64,000 nucleotides of DNA from Thermus sediminis (lineage in GTDB: Bacteria; Deinococcota; Deinococci; Deinococcales; Thermaceae), in the NCBI RefSeq assembly GCF_003426945.1, contig NZ_QURO01000004.1, positions 1,471,001 through 1,535,000 on the forward strand. Direction: 5' to 3'. The translations under genes and the position numbers were made by a program. The notes under the pieces are model-generated. The model had not been told where the DNA came from. It ran no database searches and worked only from the letters and a program-made list of their open reading frames with translations. Each line of letters begins with the position of its first letter. Position 1 is the stretch's first letter. Below, piece by piece: positions 1-8,631 of the stretch.

Positions 1-882
1 GGCCTGGACCTCGGCGAGGAGGGGGCTCACCGCAGGCCCCTCCAGGAGGGGGGCATAGCGGGCCAGGAGCTCCTCCAGCCTGCGCCTCTCCTCCTCCGCC
101 TCCAGGGCCTCTAGGCGCCTCGCCGCCTCCTCGGGGAGGGCCTCGAGGTCGATGACGAGCTCCCCTTCCAGATCCTCCGCCTCCTCCACGGTGAGGAAGA
201 CGTCCGTGGCCTTATTGGGGGGCTCCTCTTGGGTCTCAAAGGCGATCTCCGGCAGGGTGGGGGAGCGGGCCACGCTGGACTCCAGGAGCTTTCGCAGCTC
301 CAGGGCCAGGCCCCGGGCCCGCTCCACCTCGGCCTGGGCCAGGACCCCCTCCTCCTGGGCCCTTTGGACGGTGGCCAGGAGGCTTTCCAGGCGGCGCACC
401 TTGGCCCCCCCCAGGTGGCGCACCCTCTCCAGGCTCTCCTCCAGGTAGGCCAGGTCCTGGGCCTGGCGCAGGAGGGCTTCCTCCAGCCTCTCCTCCAGGG
501 CCTCCAGCAGGGCCTCCGCCTCCCGCTTCAGCCCAGGCTCGTACGCCCGGCGGAGGCGGTTCACCAGGGCGCGGAGGCGGGCTACCTCGGGCCAGTCCAG
601 GTAGAGGCCGAAGCGCTTCAGGCCTGCCTCCAAGGCCTCCAGGTTCGGGGGTTCCGAAAGCCTCCTGAGGGCCTCCTCCACCACCCGCCGGGCCTTTTCG
701 GGGGAAAGCCTCCCCTGGAGTTCGCGGAAGGCGAGGCCCTTCAGGAGGGCCTCCCCGTCCTTGGGGGAGAGTTCCTGGGGGCGCTTTCCCAGGCGCTTTA
801 GGCCCTCTTCCAGGACCGCCTCCGCCCTGGCCCCCAGGTGGGGGCGGAGGGTTTCCAGGATCACCCCGTAGACCTCCGGCAT
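1..882 (-). CDS. Helical, coiled-coil-rich protein of unknown function (3' end cut by window edge)
   Basis: The visible 294 residues start at the ATG at 882 and run off the left edge. They are dominated by Glu, Arg, Leu and Ala with no Cys and few aromatics, in long heptad-like stretches (roughly residues 110-200 and again from 250), so a long coiled coil is the best description. I recognise no catalytic motif, signal peptide or membrane segment. The gene lies 10 bases after the stop of the upstream mscS-like gene on the same strand and is probably in its transcript. It could be a structural or chromosome/cell-envelope organising protein, but that is a guess; the missing C-terminus may hold the informative domain. 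Confidence 0.6.
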   Translation of the reverse strand, partial: MPEVYGVILETLRPHLGARAEAVLEEGLKRLGKRPQELSPKDGEALLKGLAFRELQGRLSPEKARRVVEEALRRLSEPPNLEALEAGLKRFGLYLDWPEVARLRALVNRLRRAYEPGLKREAEALLEALEERLEEALLRQAQDLAYLEESLERVRHLGGAKVRRLESLLATVQRAQEEGVLAQAEVERARGLALELRKLLESSVARSPTLPEIAFETQEEPPNKATDVFLTVEEAEDLEGELVIDLEALPEEAARRLEALEAEEERRRLEELLARYAPLLEGPAVSPLLAEVQA

Positions 883-892
883 CCCCTCTAGC

Positions 893-1951
893 CTACCCCT
901 TTTCCAGCCTCAGGGCCTCGCCGAAGTAGAGCTTCTGGTGCGGGTAGGGGATCTCGATCCCCTCCCGGTCCAGGCGGTTTTTGATGCGCCTGCGGAACTC
1001 CCGGGCCACGGCCCACTGCTCCGCGGGCTTGGTGTTGAAGAGGACCCGGATCACCACCCCGGAGTCCGCCAGGTGCTGCACCCCCAAGACCTCCGGGGAG
1101 GCGTTGAAGCGGGCCTGCCACTCGGGGTCCTCGTGGAAGCGGGCCGCCTCGTCGCGGAAGACCTCCAGCACCCGGTCCAGGTCCTCCTTGTAGGCCACGC
1201 TCACGTCCACCACCGCCCGGCTCCACTCCTGGGTGAGGACGGTCACCTGGCGCACCTCGGAGTTGGGGAGGAAGTGGACCCGGCCCTCGAGGTCCCGGAG
1301 CACGGTGATCCTCAGGTTGAACCGTTCCACCACCCCCCCCACGCTCCCGATCTGCACGATGTCCCCCACGCCGTACTGGTCCTCCAGGAGGATGAAGAAG
1401 CCGTGGATGAAGTCCCGGATGAGGTTCTGCGCGGCGAAGCTGATCGCCAGCCCCACCACCCCCGCCCCCGCCAGGAGGGCGGTGACGTTGAGGCCCAGGT
1501 TGGAGAGGAGGAAGAGCCCCCCCACGATCAGGACCGCCACCCGGAGCACCGACTCGGAGACCGCCCTCAGGGTGCGCCCGCGCACCGCCTCCCGGGTGCG
1601 CTCCCCCTCGGGGGGCCTGGGGAGGCCCTGGAGGAGGAGGGGGGCCAGGCGGTAGCCCAAAAAGGTGAGGGCCAAGACGGCCAGGGCGGAAAGCCCCTGC
1701 CCTCCCAGCCACCGGATGAGCCCCTCCCCCCAGGAGCGCCAGGGCTCGTAGGGGAGGCCCAGGGCCTGGACCAGGTAGCTGAAGTAGAGGAGGGCCACCA
1801 CCCCCCACCAGAGAAGGCCCAGGAGCTGGAAGAGACGGCCATCCCCCTCCGCGGGGGTGAGGCGGCCCAGGGCGTTCAGGGCCCGGGCCCCGTAGCGGCC
1901 CAGGAGCCAGGCCACCAGGAGGGCCAGGGCCAGTTCAGGCCAGGGTGCCAT
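893..1951 (-). CDS. mscS: MscS-family small-conductance mechanosensitive channel
   Basis: A 352-residue protein with several N-terminal hydrophobic segments (about residues 1-25, 45-70, 80-110, 150-200) followed by a soluble beta-rich part. The last membrane helix and beta domain carry the MscS signature region: the Gly/Ala-rich pore stretch LLAGAGVVGLAISFAAQNL and then IRDFIHGFFILLEDQYGVGD, typical of the family. Such channels open on hypo-osmotic shock to release solutes. I chose the ATG at 1951 because it lies six bases after a TATATT -10 element, giving a leaderless transcript; the open frame extends further upstream but that part would read back through hemQ. It shares a promoter region with divergent hemQ and is followed by the coiled-coil gene. 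Confidence 0.9.
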   Translation of the reverse strand: MAPWPELALALLVAWLLGRYGARALNALGRLTPAEGDGRLFQLLGLLWWGVVALLYFSYLVQALGLPYEPWRSWGEGLIRWLGGQGLSALAVLALTFLGYRLAPLLLQGLPRPPEGERTREAVRGRTLRAVSESVLRVAVLIVGGLFLLSNLGLNVTALLAGAGVVGLAISFAAQNLIRDFIHGFFILLEDQYGVGDIVQIGSVGGVVERFNLRITVLRDLEGRVHFLPNSEVRQVTVLTQEWSRAVVDVSVAYKEDLDRVLEVFRDEAARFHEDPEWQARFNASPEVLGVQHLADSGVVIRVLFNTKPAEQWAVAREFRRRIKNRLDREGIEIPYPHQKLYFGEALRLEKG

Positions 1952-1957
1952 GGGGCC

Positions 1958-1986
1958 AATATACATAAGCCCCGGGGCCGTATAGT
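1958..1986. promoter_or_regulatory. Interlocked divergent promoters for mscS (minus) and hemQ (plus)
   Basis: On the minus strand TATATT (1963-1958) ends six bases before the mscS ATG; on the plus strand TATAGT (1981-1986) ends seven bases before the hemQ ATG. The two -10 hexamers are exactly 17 bp apart, so each occupies the -35 position of the other. Both transcripts would be leaderless. The two polymerases could not bind together. Confidence 0.6.
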
Positions 1987-1993
1987 GGGGGAC

Positions 1994-2746
1994 ATGGAAG
2001 GCCGCGTGCCCGAACCCACCCACACCCTCGAGGGCTGGCACATCCTCCACGACTTCCGCCTCCTGGACTTCCCCCGCTGGCGGAAGGCCCCGCCTTTGGA
2101 GCGGCAGGCCGCCTGGGAAGAGCTTTTGGACCTCCTCGCCGCCTGGCGGCGGGTGGAGGAGGCGGGGCGGGGGTCTTTTGGGGTCTACCAGGTGGTCACC
2201 CACAAGGCGGACCTCCTCTTCCTAAACCTGAGGGAAGGGTTGGACGAGCTCTTGGAAGTGGAGGCCGCCCTCAACAGGAGCCTCCTCGCCGAGTACCTCC
2301 TCCCCGCCTACGGCTTCTACTCCGTGGTGGAGCTGGGAAGCCAGGAAAGGCCCTTGGACCCCGAGGCCCCCTACGTGAAGCCCCGCCTCACCCCCAAGGT
2401 GCCCAAGGGGGGCTACGTCTGCTTCTACCCCATGAACAAGAGGCGGGAAGGGGGGGACAACTGGTACCTGCTCCCCGCCAAGGAGCGGGCCCACCTCATG
2501 CGGGCCCACGGGGAGACGGGGAGGAAGTACCAGGGCAGGGTCCTCCAGGTCATCAGCGGGGCCCAGGGCCTGGACGACTGGGAGTGGGGGGTGGACCTCT
2601 TCAGCGAGGACCCCGTCCAGTTCAAGAAGATCGTCTACGAGATGCGCTTTGACGAGGTCTCCGCCCGCTACGGGGAGTTTGGCCCCTTCTACGTGGGCAG
2701 ATACCTGGACGAGGAGGCCCTGGCCAGGCTTTTGAGCGTAGGATAG
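1994..2746 (+). CDS. hemQ: HemQ, coproheme decarboxylase (chlorite dismutase family)
   Basis: This 250-residue protein has the length of Gram-positive and Thermus HemQ. HemQ turns Fe-coproporphyrin III into heme b with H2O2 in the coproporphyrin-dependent heme pathway, in the cytoplasm. Two key residues are visible at the same numbers known for the Geobacillus enzyme: Tyr145 (in FYPMNKRR), which carries the radical used for decarboxylation, and His172 (in LMRAHGETG), the proximal iron ligand. The distal Arg typical of true chlorite dismutases is not apparent. The start is fixed by TATAGT seven bases upstream. A half-length relative follows four bases after the stop. Confidence 0.93.
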   Translation: MEGRVPEPTHTLEGWHILHDFRLLDFPRWRKAPPLERQAAWEELLDLLAAWRRVEEAGRGSFGVYQVVTHKADLLFLNLREGLDELLEVEAALNRSLLAEYLLPAYGFYSVVELGSQERPLDPEAPYVKPRLTPKVPKGGYVCFYPMNKRREGGDNWYLLPAKERAHLMRAHGETGRKYQGRVLQVISGAQGLDDWEWGVDLFSEDPVQFKKIVYEMRFDEVSARYGEFGPFYVGRYLDEEALARLLSVG

Positions 2747-2750
2747 GGGT

Positions 2751-3245
2751 ATGGAGCGCTACTGGGCCCTGGGGCTTTTCCGGCTTCTCCCCGAGTTCCG
2801 CCGCCTGGAGGCCGAGGGGCAGGAGCACCTCAAGGAGGAGTTCGCCCTCCTCCTCCACCGCTTCCGCGAGCGGGGGGAGTTCCTCAGGGCCTATAGCCTA
2901 GTAGGCTTTTCGGCCGAGGCCGACCTCCTCCTCTTCCAGGGGGCGGAGGACCCCAGGGCCTTCCAGGTCCTGAGGCGGGAGGCCCACCGCACCCGGCTCA
3001 TGGGCTACCTGGTCCCCGTGGCCCTCTTCCTGGACCGGGGGATGGGGGAGCCGGAGGCGGGGGCCTTGGCCCTCTTTCCCTTTGGCCTCGAGGCCCCGCC
3101 TCCCCAGGGGGTGAGGCTCCTCAAGGGGCGGCAGGTGGTCCTCCTGGAAGGGCCTCTGGAGGCCCTCTTCCCCCTGGCCCTGGCCGAGGGGGGGTATTTG
3201 GCCCTTCCCCGGGGCTTCCGGGAGGCCCTGGACGACCTGGGCTAA
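2751..3245 (+). CDS. Half-length HemQ/chlorite-dismutase-like protein
   Basis: A 164-residue protein directly after hemQ (4-base gap), so almost surely co-transcribed. Residues about 30-95 can be aligned by eye with residues about 50-115 of HemQ: the stretch around RAYSLVGFSAEADLLLFQ corresponds to FGVYQVVTHKADLLFLN, and GYLVPVALFLDRGMG to EYLLPAYGFYSVVELG. That is the N-terminal ferredoxin-like half of the fold. What follows is not like HemQ: there is no FYPMNKRR, no proximal His and no Tyr145 equivalent, so it should not bind heme in the usual pocket. It may be a partner or regulator of HemQ, or a decaying duplicate. Assignment to the family is from my own alignment. Confidence 0.7.
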   Translation: MERYWALGLFRLLPEFRRLEAEGQEHLKEEFALLLHRFRERGEFLRAYSLVGFSAEADLLLFQGAEDPRAFQVLRREAHRTRLMGYLVPVALFLDRGMGEPEAGALALFPFGLEAPPPQGVRLLKGRQVVLLEGPLEALFPLALAEGGYLALPRGFREALDDLG

Positions 3246-3250
3246 TACCA

Positions 3251-3284
3251 CCCCATGCTGGCTTGCGCCAGCATGGGGGCCCCA
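3251..3284. repeat. Palindromic intergenic element, copy A (also a bidirectional terminator candidate)
   Basis: CCCCATGCTGGC (3251-3262), loop TTGC, then the perfect complement GCCAGCATGGGG (3267-3278), ending in GGGGGCCCCA (3275-3284). It sits between the convergent hemQ-like gene and ruvA. Copies with other stem sequences but the same plan and the same GGGGGCCCC tail occur near 18356, 28206 and 46724. A second hairpin (CAGGGC-TTT-GGCCTGG core) follows at about 3279-3303. Confidence 0.7.
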
Positions 3285-3328
3285 GGGCTTTGGCCTGGGC
3301 CCCGTGGCGAAACCCGGGCGCAAGGCCC

Positions 3329-3904
3329 CTAGCGCAGGCGCCTCAGGGCCTCCTTGATGAGCTCCTGGGCCTTGGCCCCCGGGTTTTGGGCCAGGAGGTC
3401 CAGGACCACCCCCCGGGCCTGCCCCTCCTTGAAGCCCAAAGCGGCCAGGGCCTGGATGGCCGCCTCGGCCTCCTGGCTTTCTACCCTCTCCCCGGCAAGG
3501 AGGTCCTTAGGCACCTTGTCCCTGAGCTCCAGGGCCAGGCGCTCGGCGAGCCTTCTGCCCACCCCGCTCGCCGAGGTGAGGAGCCTCATGTCCCCCTCGG
3601 CCAGGGCCTGGGCCAGGAGGCCGGGGCCCAGGGCGGAGAGGAGGGCCAGGGCCACCTTGGGCCCCACCCCGTTCACGGAGAGGAGCAGCTCAAAGAGCCT
3701 TAGGCTTGCCTCCTCGGGGAAGCCGTAGAGGGCGAGCCCCTCCTCCTTGAGGAGGAGGTGGGTGTGGACCCCCACCTCCTCCCCCTCCTTCAAGGCCTTT
3801 AGGAAGGGCGCGGGGGCCTGGAGGAAGAAGCCCACCCCGCCCACCAGGAGGAGGAAACCCTCCCCCTCCTTCCTCAGGACCACGCCCTGGAGGTAGCGGA
3901 TCAT
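3329..3904 (-). CDS. ruvA: Holliday junction DNA helicase subunit RuvA
   Basis: 191 residues, the usual RuvA length. It binds Holliday junctions as a tetramer and loads the RuvB motor for branch migration. Domain I (residues 1-62) is the OB fold beginning MIRYLQGVV; domain II contains two helix-hairpin-helix motifs, seen as VNGVGPKVAL and ASGVGRRLAERL; after an acidic linker, domain III (about 145-191) carries ALAALGFKEGQAR, the RuvB-contacting part. The ATG overlaps the TGA of the upstream hydratase gene (ATGA), so the two are translationally coupled. ruvB is not nearby. The gene ends towards the hemQ-like gene with a palindromic element between them. Confidence 0.95.
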   Translation of the reverse strand: MIRYLQGVVLRKEGEGFLLLVGGVGFFLQAPAPFLKALKEGEEVGVHTHLLLKEEGLALYGFPEEASLRLFELLLSVNGVGPKVALALLSALGPGLLAQALAEGDMRLLTSASGVGRRLAERLALELRDKVPKDLLAGERVESQEAEAAIQALAALGFKEGQARGVVLDLLAQNPGAKAQELIKEALRRLR

Positions 3905-4665
3905 CGCCCTTGGAAGCGGGGCGGACGCTTCTCCCGGAAGGCCCTCACCCCCTCCTCGTGGTCCAGGGTGCGCCCCGCCTCCCCCTGGAGGATGGCCTCG
4001 AGGGCCAAGGCCTCGGTGAGGGAGAGGCGGTAGGTCTCCAGGAGGAGCTTCCTGGTGAGGGCGTGGGCCCGGGTGGGGCCTTGGGCCAGCTCCTGGGCCT
4101 GCCTTAGGGCCTCCTCCACGAGCCTTTCCCCGGGCACCACCCGGTGCACCAGGCCCAGGGCCAGGGCCTCCTCTGCCGAGAGGCGGGGGGATAGGTGGAG
4201 GAGCTCTTGGGCCTTGGCCAGGCCCACCAGCCGAGGCAGGAGGAAGCTCATCCCCGAATCCGGCACCAGGCCGATGCGGAGAAAGGCGGTGGTGAAGCTG
4301 GCCTCCGTGGCGGCCAGGCGGTAGTCCCCCCAGAGGGCCAGGCTCATCCCCGCCCCCGCCGCCGCCCCGTTCACGGCCACCACCAGGGGCTTCTCCAGGG
4401 CGCTCAAGGCCTCCACCACCCGGTTGTAGCGGCGGAGGTGGGCCTCGTAGTCGGGCTTGGCCTCGCCGAACTCCATGAGGTCCTGGCCCGCGGAGAAGGC
4501 CTTCCCCGCCCCGGTGAGGAGGAGAGCCCGCACCCCCTGGTCCCGGTTCGCCTCCTCTAGGGCGGCGAAGAGGGCTTCCAGGAGCTCTCCCGTGAGGGCG
4601 TTGAGCCTTTCGGGCCGGTTGAGCGTGAGGACCAGCACGCCTTCTTGACGCTCCTTGAGGACCAT
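3901..4665 (-). CDS. paaG: Enoyl-CoA hydratase/isomerase family protein, PaaG-like
   Basis: A 254-residue crotonase-fold enzyme. The CoA-binding and oxyanion-hole regions are visible as GKAFSAGQDLMEF and NGAAAGAGMSLAL, and the GLVPDSGMSFLLPRLVG segment is typical of PaaG-type proteins (ring-1,2-epoxyphenylacetyl-CoA isomerase) rather than of plain enoyl-CoA hydratase, where a second Glu is expected. An acidic residue, Asp in LVPDSG, lies at the PaaG position. The start at 4665 is six bases after TACAAT, i.e. leaderless; an upstream in-frame ATG precedes that hexamer. No other phenylacetate genes are here, so the substrate stays open. It is coupled to ruvA. Confidence 0.8.
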   Translation of the reverse strand: MVLKERQEGVLVLTLNRPERLNALTGELLEALFAALEEANRDQGVRALLLTGAGKAFSAGQDLMEFGEAKPDYEAHLRRYNRVVEALSALEKPLVVAVNGAAAGAGMSLALWGDYRLAATEASFTTAFLRIGLVPDSGMSFLLPRLVGLAKAQELLHLSPRLSAEEALALGLVHRVVPGERLVEEALRQAQELAQGPTRAHALTRKLLLETYRLSLTEALALEAILQGEAGRTLDHEEGVRAFREKRPPRFQGR

Positions 4666-4671
4666 GGCCCC

Positions 4672-4732
4672 ATTGTAAGGCTTGGGCACTACACCGCTTT
4701 TTGGTGTAGCGTAGTGAAGGGGGTATGCCCCC
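4672..4732. promoter_or_regulatory. Divergent control region between paaG and sucA
   Basis: Holds the minus-strand -10 TACAAT (4677-4672) for the hydratase; an inverted repeat CTACACC (4689-4695) / GGTGTAG (4703-4709) with a 7-base centre, a possible operator; and a small hairpin GGGGG-TATG-CCCCC (4719-4732) directly before the strong Shine-Dalgarno AGGAGGC of sucA. The plus-strand promoter itself is not clear. Confidence 0.45.
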
Positions 4733-4743
4733 TAGGAGGCAGG

Positions 4744-7422
4744 ATGGAGCTCACGCTGGAAAGCCAAGGCTACCTGGAAGCCCTGTACCAGGCCTACCTG
4801 GAGGACCCCTTTTCCCTTCCCGAGGAGTGGCGGCGCTACTTCTCCGCCCTGGCCTTGGAGGGCGGCCGACGAGAACCCCTGGCCCCCCCGGTGGGGGAGG
4901 CTTTGGACCCGGCCTTCTTCCTCAGGGTGGAAAGGCTGGTCCAGGCCTATCGGGAGCTGGGCCACCTGGCGGCCCGGATCGACCCCCTGGGCCGGGAAAG
5001 GCCCTGGCCCAAGGGGCTTGCCCTCGAGGCCCACGGCCTCTCCTCGGGGGACCTCAGTAGACCCTTACCCCCCCTCTTCGGGGCCCCCACCCTGGAGGCC
5101 CTTTTGGAGAGGCTGAAGGCCACCTACCTGGGCCCCGTGGGCTTTGAGCTCGCCCACGTGGACCCCGAGGAACGGGCCTGGCTCCTGGCCCAAATCGAAG
5201 CCCCCTGGCCCAAGCCCCCCCGGGAGGTGCGGAGGCGGCTTTTCAAGGGGCTTCTGGAGGCAGGCCTCTTTGAGGCCTTCCTGCAGCGGAAGTACCTGGG
5301 GGCCAAGACCTTCAGCGTGGAGGGCCTGGAAAGCCTCATTCCCCTCCTAGGGGAGACCCTGGAGGAGGCGGCCCGGCACGGGGTGCGGGAGGTGGTCATC
5401 GGCATGGCCCACCGGGGGCGCCTGAACGTCCTGGCCCACGTGGCGGACAAGCCCTTTGAGCGCATCTTCCGCGAGTTTGAGGAGATCTTCCCCGAGGGCT
5501 ATTCCGGGGACGTCAAGTACCACCTGGGCTTCTCCACGGACCGCATGACCGCCTTCGGCCCTGTCCACGTCTCCTTGAACTTCAACCCCAGCCACCTGGA
5601 GTTCGTGAACCCCGTGACCTTGGGAAGGCTTCGCGCCAAGCAGGACCGCTTCGGGGACCGGGAGAGGCGGCGGGGCCTGGCGGTTTTGGTCCACGGGGAC
5701 GCCGCCTTCATCGGGGAGGGGATTGTCCAGGAGACCTTGAACCTCTCCGGGCTTCCGGGCTACCGGGTGGGGGGAACCCTCCACGTGGTGGCCAACAACC
5801 AGCTGGGCTTCACCACCCTGCCCTCGGAGTACACCTCCTGCCGCTACCCCACGGACATCGCCAAGATGGTGGGGGCCCCCATCTTCCACGTGAACGCCGA
5901 GGCCTTGGACGAGCTCTGGTTCGTCCTGAGGTTGGCCCTGGACTACCGCGGGCGCTATGGCAAGGACGTGGTCATAGACCTTGTGGGCTACCGCCGCCGG
6001 GGGCACAACGAGACCGACGAGCCCACCTTCACCCAGCCGGGGATGTACGCCCAGATCGCCAGGCGCCCCGAGCCCTGGAAGGTCTACGCCGAGCGCCTCC
6101 TGGCCGAAGGGGTCCTCTCCGGGGAGGAGGTCCAGGCCTGGCAGGAGGCCTACCTGGAGCGCCTGGAGAGCGAGTTCGCCCGGGTCAAGGCCGAGCCCGG
6201 CCCCGTGGTGCCCCACGGGCTTTCCGGCATCTGGCAGGGGTACGTGGGGGGGGAGGACCGCCTGGTGCCGGAGGTGGACACCGGGGTGCCCAAGGAGACC
6301 CTAAGGAACCTCCTCCTCCGCCTGACCTCGGTCCCCGAGGGCTTCCAGGTCCACCCCAAGCTCAAGCGCTTTCTGGAGGCCCGCCGGGAGATGGCCGAGG
6401 GGAAGCGCCCCCTAGACTGGGCCACGGCCGAGGCCCTGGCCTTCGCCTCCTTGGCGGTGGAGGGCCACCGGGTCCGCCTTACGGGCCAGGACGCCTTGAG
6501 GGGCACCTTCACCCAGCGCCACGCTGCCCTCTACGACTACGAGACGGGCGAGCCCTACATCCCCCTCCAGCACCTGGCCGAGGGCCAGGCGGAGGTGGAG
6601 ATATGGAACTCCCCCCTCTCCGAGGCCGGGGTCCTGGGGTTTGAGTACGGCTACAGCCTGGACTACCCCGAGGGCCTCGTCCTCTGGGAGGCCCAGTTCG
6701 GGGACTTCGTCAACGTGGCCCAGGTCTACATCGACCAGTTCCTGGCCAGCGCCGAGGACAAGTGGAACCGGCTTTCGGGGCTGGTGCTCCTCCTCCCCCA
6801 CGGCCTCGAGGGCCAGGGCCCCGAGCACTCCTCCGCCAGGCTGGAGCGCTTCCTGCAGCTTGGGGCCCGGGACAACCTCCAGGTGGCCTACCCCACCACC
6901 CCGGCCCAGTTCTTCCACCTGCTCCGCCGCCAGGTGAAGCGCCCTATCCGCAAGCCCCTCGTCGTCATGACCCCGAAAAGCCTCCTCCGCCACCCCGAGG
7001 TGGTCTCCGCCCTGGAGGAGGTGGCTCAAGGGCGCTTCCAAAAGGTCCTCCCCGAGCGGGTCAAGGGGGCGAGGAAGGTCCTCCTCACCTCGGGCAAGGT
7101 CTACTACGACCTCCTGGCCAAAAGGCGGGAGCTTGGGGCGGAGGACGTGGCCTTGATCCGGCTGGAACTCCTCTACCCCTTCCCCGAGGAGGAGCTAAGG
7201 GAGGCCCTAGGCCTTTACCCCAAGGAGACCCCGGTGGTCTACGTCCAGGAGGAGCCCGTGAACCAGGGGGCCTGGTGGTACCTCTCGGCCCGCTTCTGCG
7301 GGGAGATCTACGGCCACCCCTTCAGCGTGGTGGCCCGGCCCGAGTCCCCGAGCCCCGCCGTGGGCTCCTCCAAGGTGCACAGGCTGGAGCAGGAAAGGCT
7401 TCTTGAGGAAGCCTTCCAGTGA
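4744..7422 (+). CDS. sucA: 2-oxoglutarate dehydrogenase E1 component
   Basis: 892 residues, close to the usual 900-930 of SucA/OdhA. It decarboxylates 2-oxoglutarate with thiamine diphosphate and passes the succinyl group to the lipoyl domain of E2. The N-terminal E2-binding segment is present (GYLEALYQAYLEDPFSLPEE). Landmarks in order: HRGRLNVLAHV, HLGFSTDRMT, NPSHLEFVNPV and the diphosphate/Mg region GHNETDEPTFTQP, then LTGQDALRGTFTQRHA and EAQFGDFVNVAQVYIDQF of the pyrimidine domain. The ATG at 4744 has AGGAGGCAGG just before it; reading could open earlier but lacks a ribosome site. Followed by E2 and E3, so the whole complex is encoded together. Confidence 0.96.
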   Translation: MELTLESQGYLEALYQAYLEDPFSLPEEWRRYFSALALEGGRREPLAPPVGEALDPAFFLRVERLVQAYRELGHLAARIDPLGRERPWPKGLALEAHGLSSGDLSRPLPPLFGAPTLEALLERLKATYLGPVGFELAHVDPEERAWLLAQIEAPWPKPPREVRRRLFKGLLEAGLFEAFLQRKYLGAKTFSVEGLESLIPLLGETLEEAARHGVREVVIGMAHRGRLNVLAHVADKPFERIFREFEEIFPEGYSGDVKYHLGFSTDRMTAFGPVHVSLNFNPSHLEFVNPVTLGRLRAKQDRFGDRERRRGLAVLVHGDAAFIGEGIVQETLNLSGLPGYRVGGTLHVVANNQLGFTTLPSEYTSCRYPTDIAKMVGAPIFHVNAEALDELWFVLRLALDYRGRYGKDVVIDLVGYRRRGHNETDEPTFTQPGMYAQIARRPEPWKVYAERLLAEGVLSGEEVQAWQEAYLERLESEFARVKAEPGPVVPHGLSGIWQGYVGGEDRLVPEVDTGVPKETLRNLLLRLTSVPEGFQVHPKLKRFLEARREMAEGKRPLDWATAEALAFASLAVEGHRVRLTGQDALRGTFTQRHAALYDYETGEPYIPLQHLAEGQAEVEIWNSPLSEAGVLGFEYGYSLDYPEGLVLWEAQFGDFVNVAQVYIDQFLASAEDKWNRLSGLVLLLPHGLEGQGPEHSSARLERFLQLGARDNLQVAYPTTPAQFFHLLRRQVKRPIRKPLVVMTPKSLLRHPEVVSALEEVAQGRFQKVLPERVKGARKVLLTSGKVYYDLLAKRRELGAEDVALIRLELLYPFPEEELREALGLYPKETPVVYVQEEPVNQGAWWYLSARFCGEIYGHPFSVVARPESPSPAVGSSKVHRLEQERLLEEAFQ

Positions 7423-7433
7423 GGAGGTAAACG

Positions 7434-8630
7434 GTGCAGGAGCTTAAGGTCCCCTCCGTGGGCGAGTCCATCGTGGAAGTGGAGATCGGCGCTTGGCTGA
7501 AGGGGGAGGGCGAGCCCTTCCAGGCCGACGAGCCCCTGGTGGAGCTCATCACCGACAAGGCCACCCTGGAGCTCCCCGCCCCCTTCGCCGGGACCCTGAA
7601 GCAGATCCTCAAGGCCCAAGGGGAGACGGCCCGGGTGGGGGAGGCCATCGCCCTCCTGGAAGAGGGGGTGGCCCAAGCCGAGGCCCGGCCAGAGCCCCGG
7701 GCCCCCGCCCAGGAGCCCCCCCTGGCCATGCCCGCGGCGGAAAGGGTCATGCGGGAGGCCGGAGTCGCCCCCGGGGAGGTGAGGGGTACCGGCCTAGGGG
7801 GGCGGATCCTCAAGGAGGACGTGGAGCGCTACCTGGAGGAGCGGCCTGCCGCCCCCCCGCCTGCCCCTGAGCCCATCCCCGCCCCCCGTCCTCCTGCGCC
7901 TCCCGTCCAGGCCCCTACGGATAGGCCCTGGCGGGTGGACGAGGTGGTGCCCATGACCCCCCTGCGCCGCCGCATCGCCGAGAGGCTCCTCCTGGCCCGG
8001 CAGACCACGGCCATGCTCACCACCTTCAACGAGGCGGACATGTCCCAGGTCATCGCCCTGAGGCGGGAGCTAGGGGAGGCCTTCCAGAAGAAATATGGGG
8101 TCAAGCTGGGCTTCATGAGCTTCTTCGTCAAGGCGGTGGTCCAGGCCCTGAAGGAGATCCCCGAGCTCAACGCCGAGATCCGGGACCAAGCCATCGTCTA
8201 CCACCGCTACTACGACATCGGCATCGCCGTGGGGGGAGGGGAGGGGCTGGTGGTGCCCGTCCTCCGGGATGCGGACCGCCTCTCCTTCGCCGAGATTGAG
8301 AAGCAGATCGCCGACTTCGCCGAAAGGGCCCGCACCAAGAGGCTCAGGCCCGAGGAGCTCATGGGGGGCACCTTCACCATCACCAACGGGGGGATCTACG
8401 GCTCCTTGAACTCCACCCCCCTCCTCAACCCGCCCCAGGTGGGGATCCTGGGCATGCACGCCATCCAGGAGAGGCCCGTGGCCCGGGAGGGGCAGGTGGT
8501 GGTCCGGCCCATGATGTACCTGGCCCTCTCCTACGACCACCGCATCGTGGACGGTCGCGAGGCGGTCACCTTCCTCCGCCGGGTGAAGGAGCTCATAGAG
8601 AACCCCGTGAGGCTCCTCCTGGAGGTGTGA
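7434..8630 (+). CDS. sucB: 2-oxoglutarate dehydrogenase E2, dihydrolipoyl succinyltransferase
   Basis: 398 residues beginning with GTG; GAGGAGG spans the sucA stop and places the ribosome correctly. Domain order: one lipoyl domain (1-80) with the lipoylated Lys42 in DKATLEL; a peripheral subunit-binding domain (about 98-130, [20 protein letters not shown]); a Pro/Ala linker rich in PAP; and the catalytic acyltransferase core (about 165-398). The catalytic His369 and Asp373 are in SYDHRIVDG near the C-terminus. A single lipoyl domain is normal for this complex. It forms the core that binds E1 and E3 and transfers succinyl groups to CoA. The next gene starts one base after its stop. Confidence 0.96.
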   Translation: MQELKVPSVGESIVEVEIGAWLKGEGEPFQADEPLVELITDKATLELPAPFAGTLKQILKAQGETARVGEAIALLEEGVAQAEARPEPRAPAQEPPLAMPAAERVMREAGVAPGEVRGTGLGGRILKEDVERYLEERPAAPPPAPEPIPAPRPPAPPVQAPTDRPWRVDEVVPMTPLRRRIAERLLLARQTTAMLTTFNEADMSQVIALRRELGEAFQKKYGVKLGFMSFFVKAVVQALKEIPELNAEIRDQAIVYHRYYDIGIAVGGGEGLVVPVLRDADRLSFAEIEKQIADFAERARTKRLRPEELMGGTFTITNGGIYGSLNSTPLLNPPQVGILGMHAIQERPVAREGQVVVRPMMYLALSYDHRIVDGREAVTFLRRVKELIENPVRLLLEV

Positions 8631-8631
8631 G

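Noticed and set aside
4645..4743. Upstream extension of sucA by 33 codons
   Set aside because: It would cross the paaG start and promoter and has no ribosome site; AGGAGGC stands directly before the ATG at 4744.
5347..6216. A long open frame (289 codons) on the strand opposite sucA, and similar ones opposite fhs, obg and pilT
   Set aside because: High-GC genes leave long stop-free frames on the other strand. These lack ribosome sites, have Gly/Pro/Arg/His-rich translations and no family motif, whereas the opposite frames are clear known proteins.
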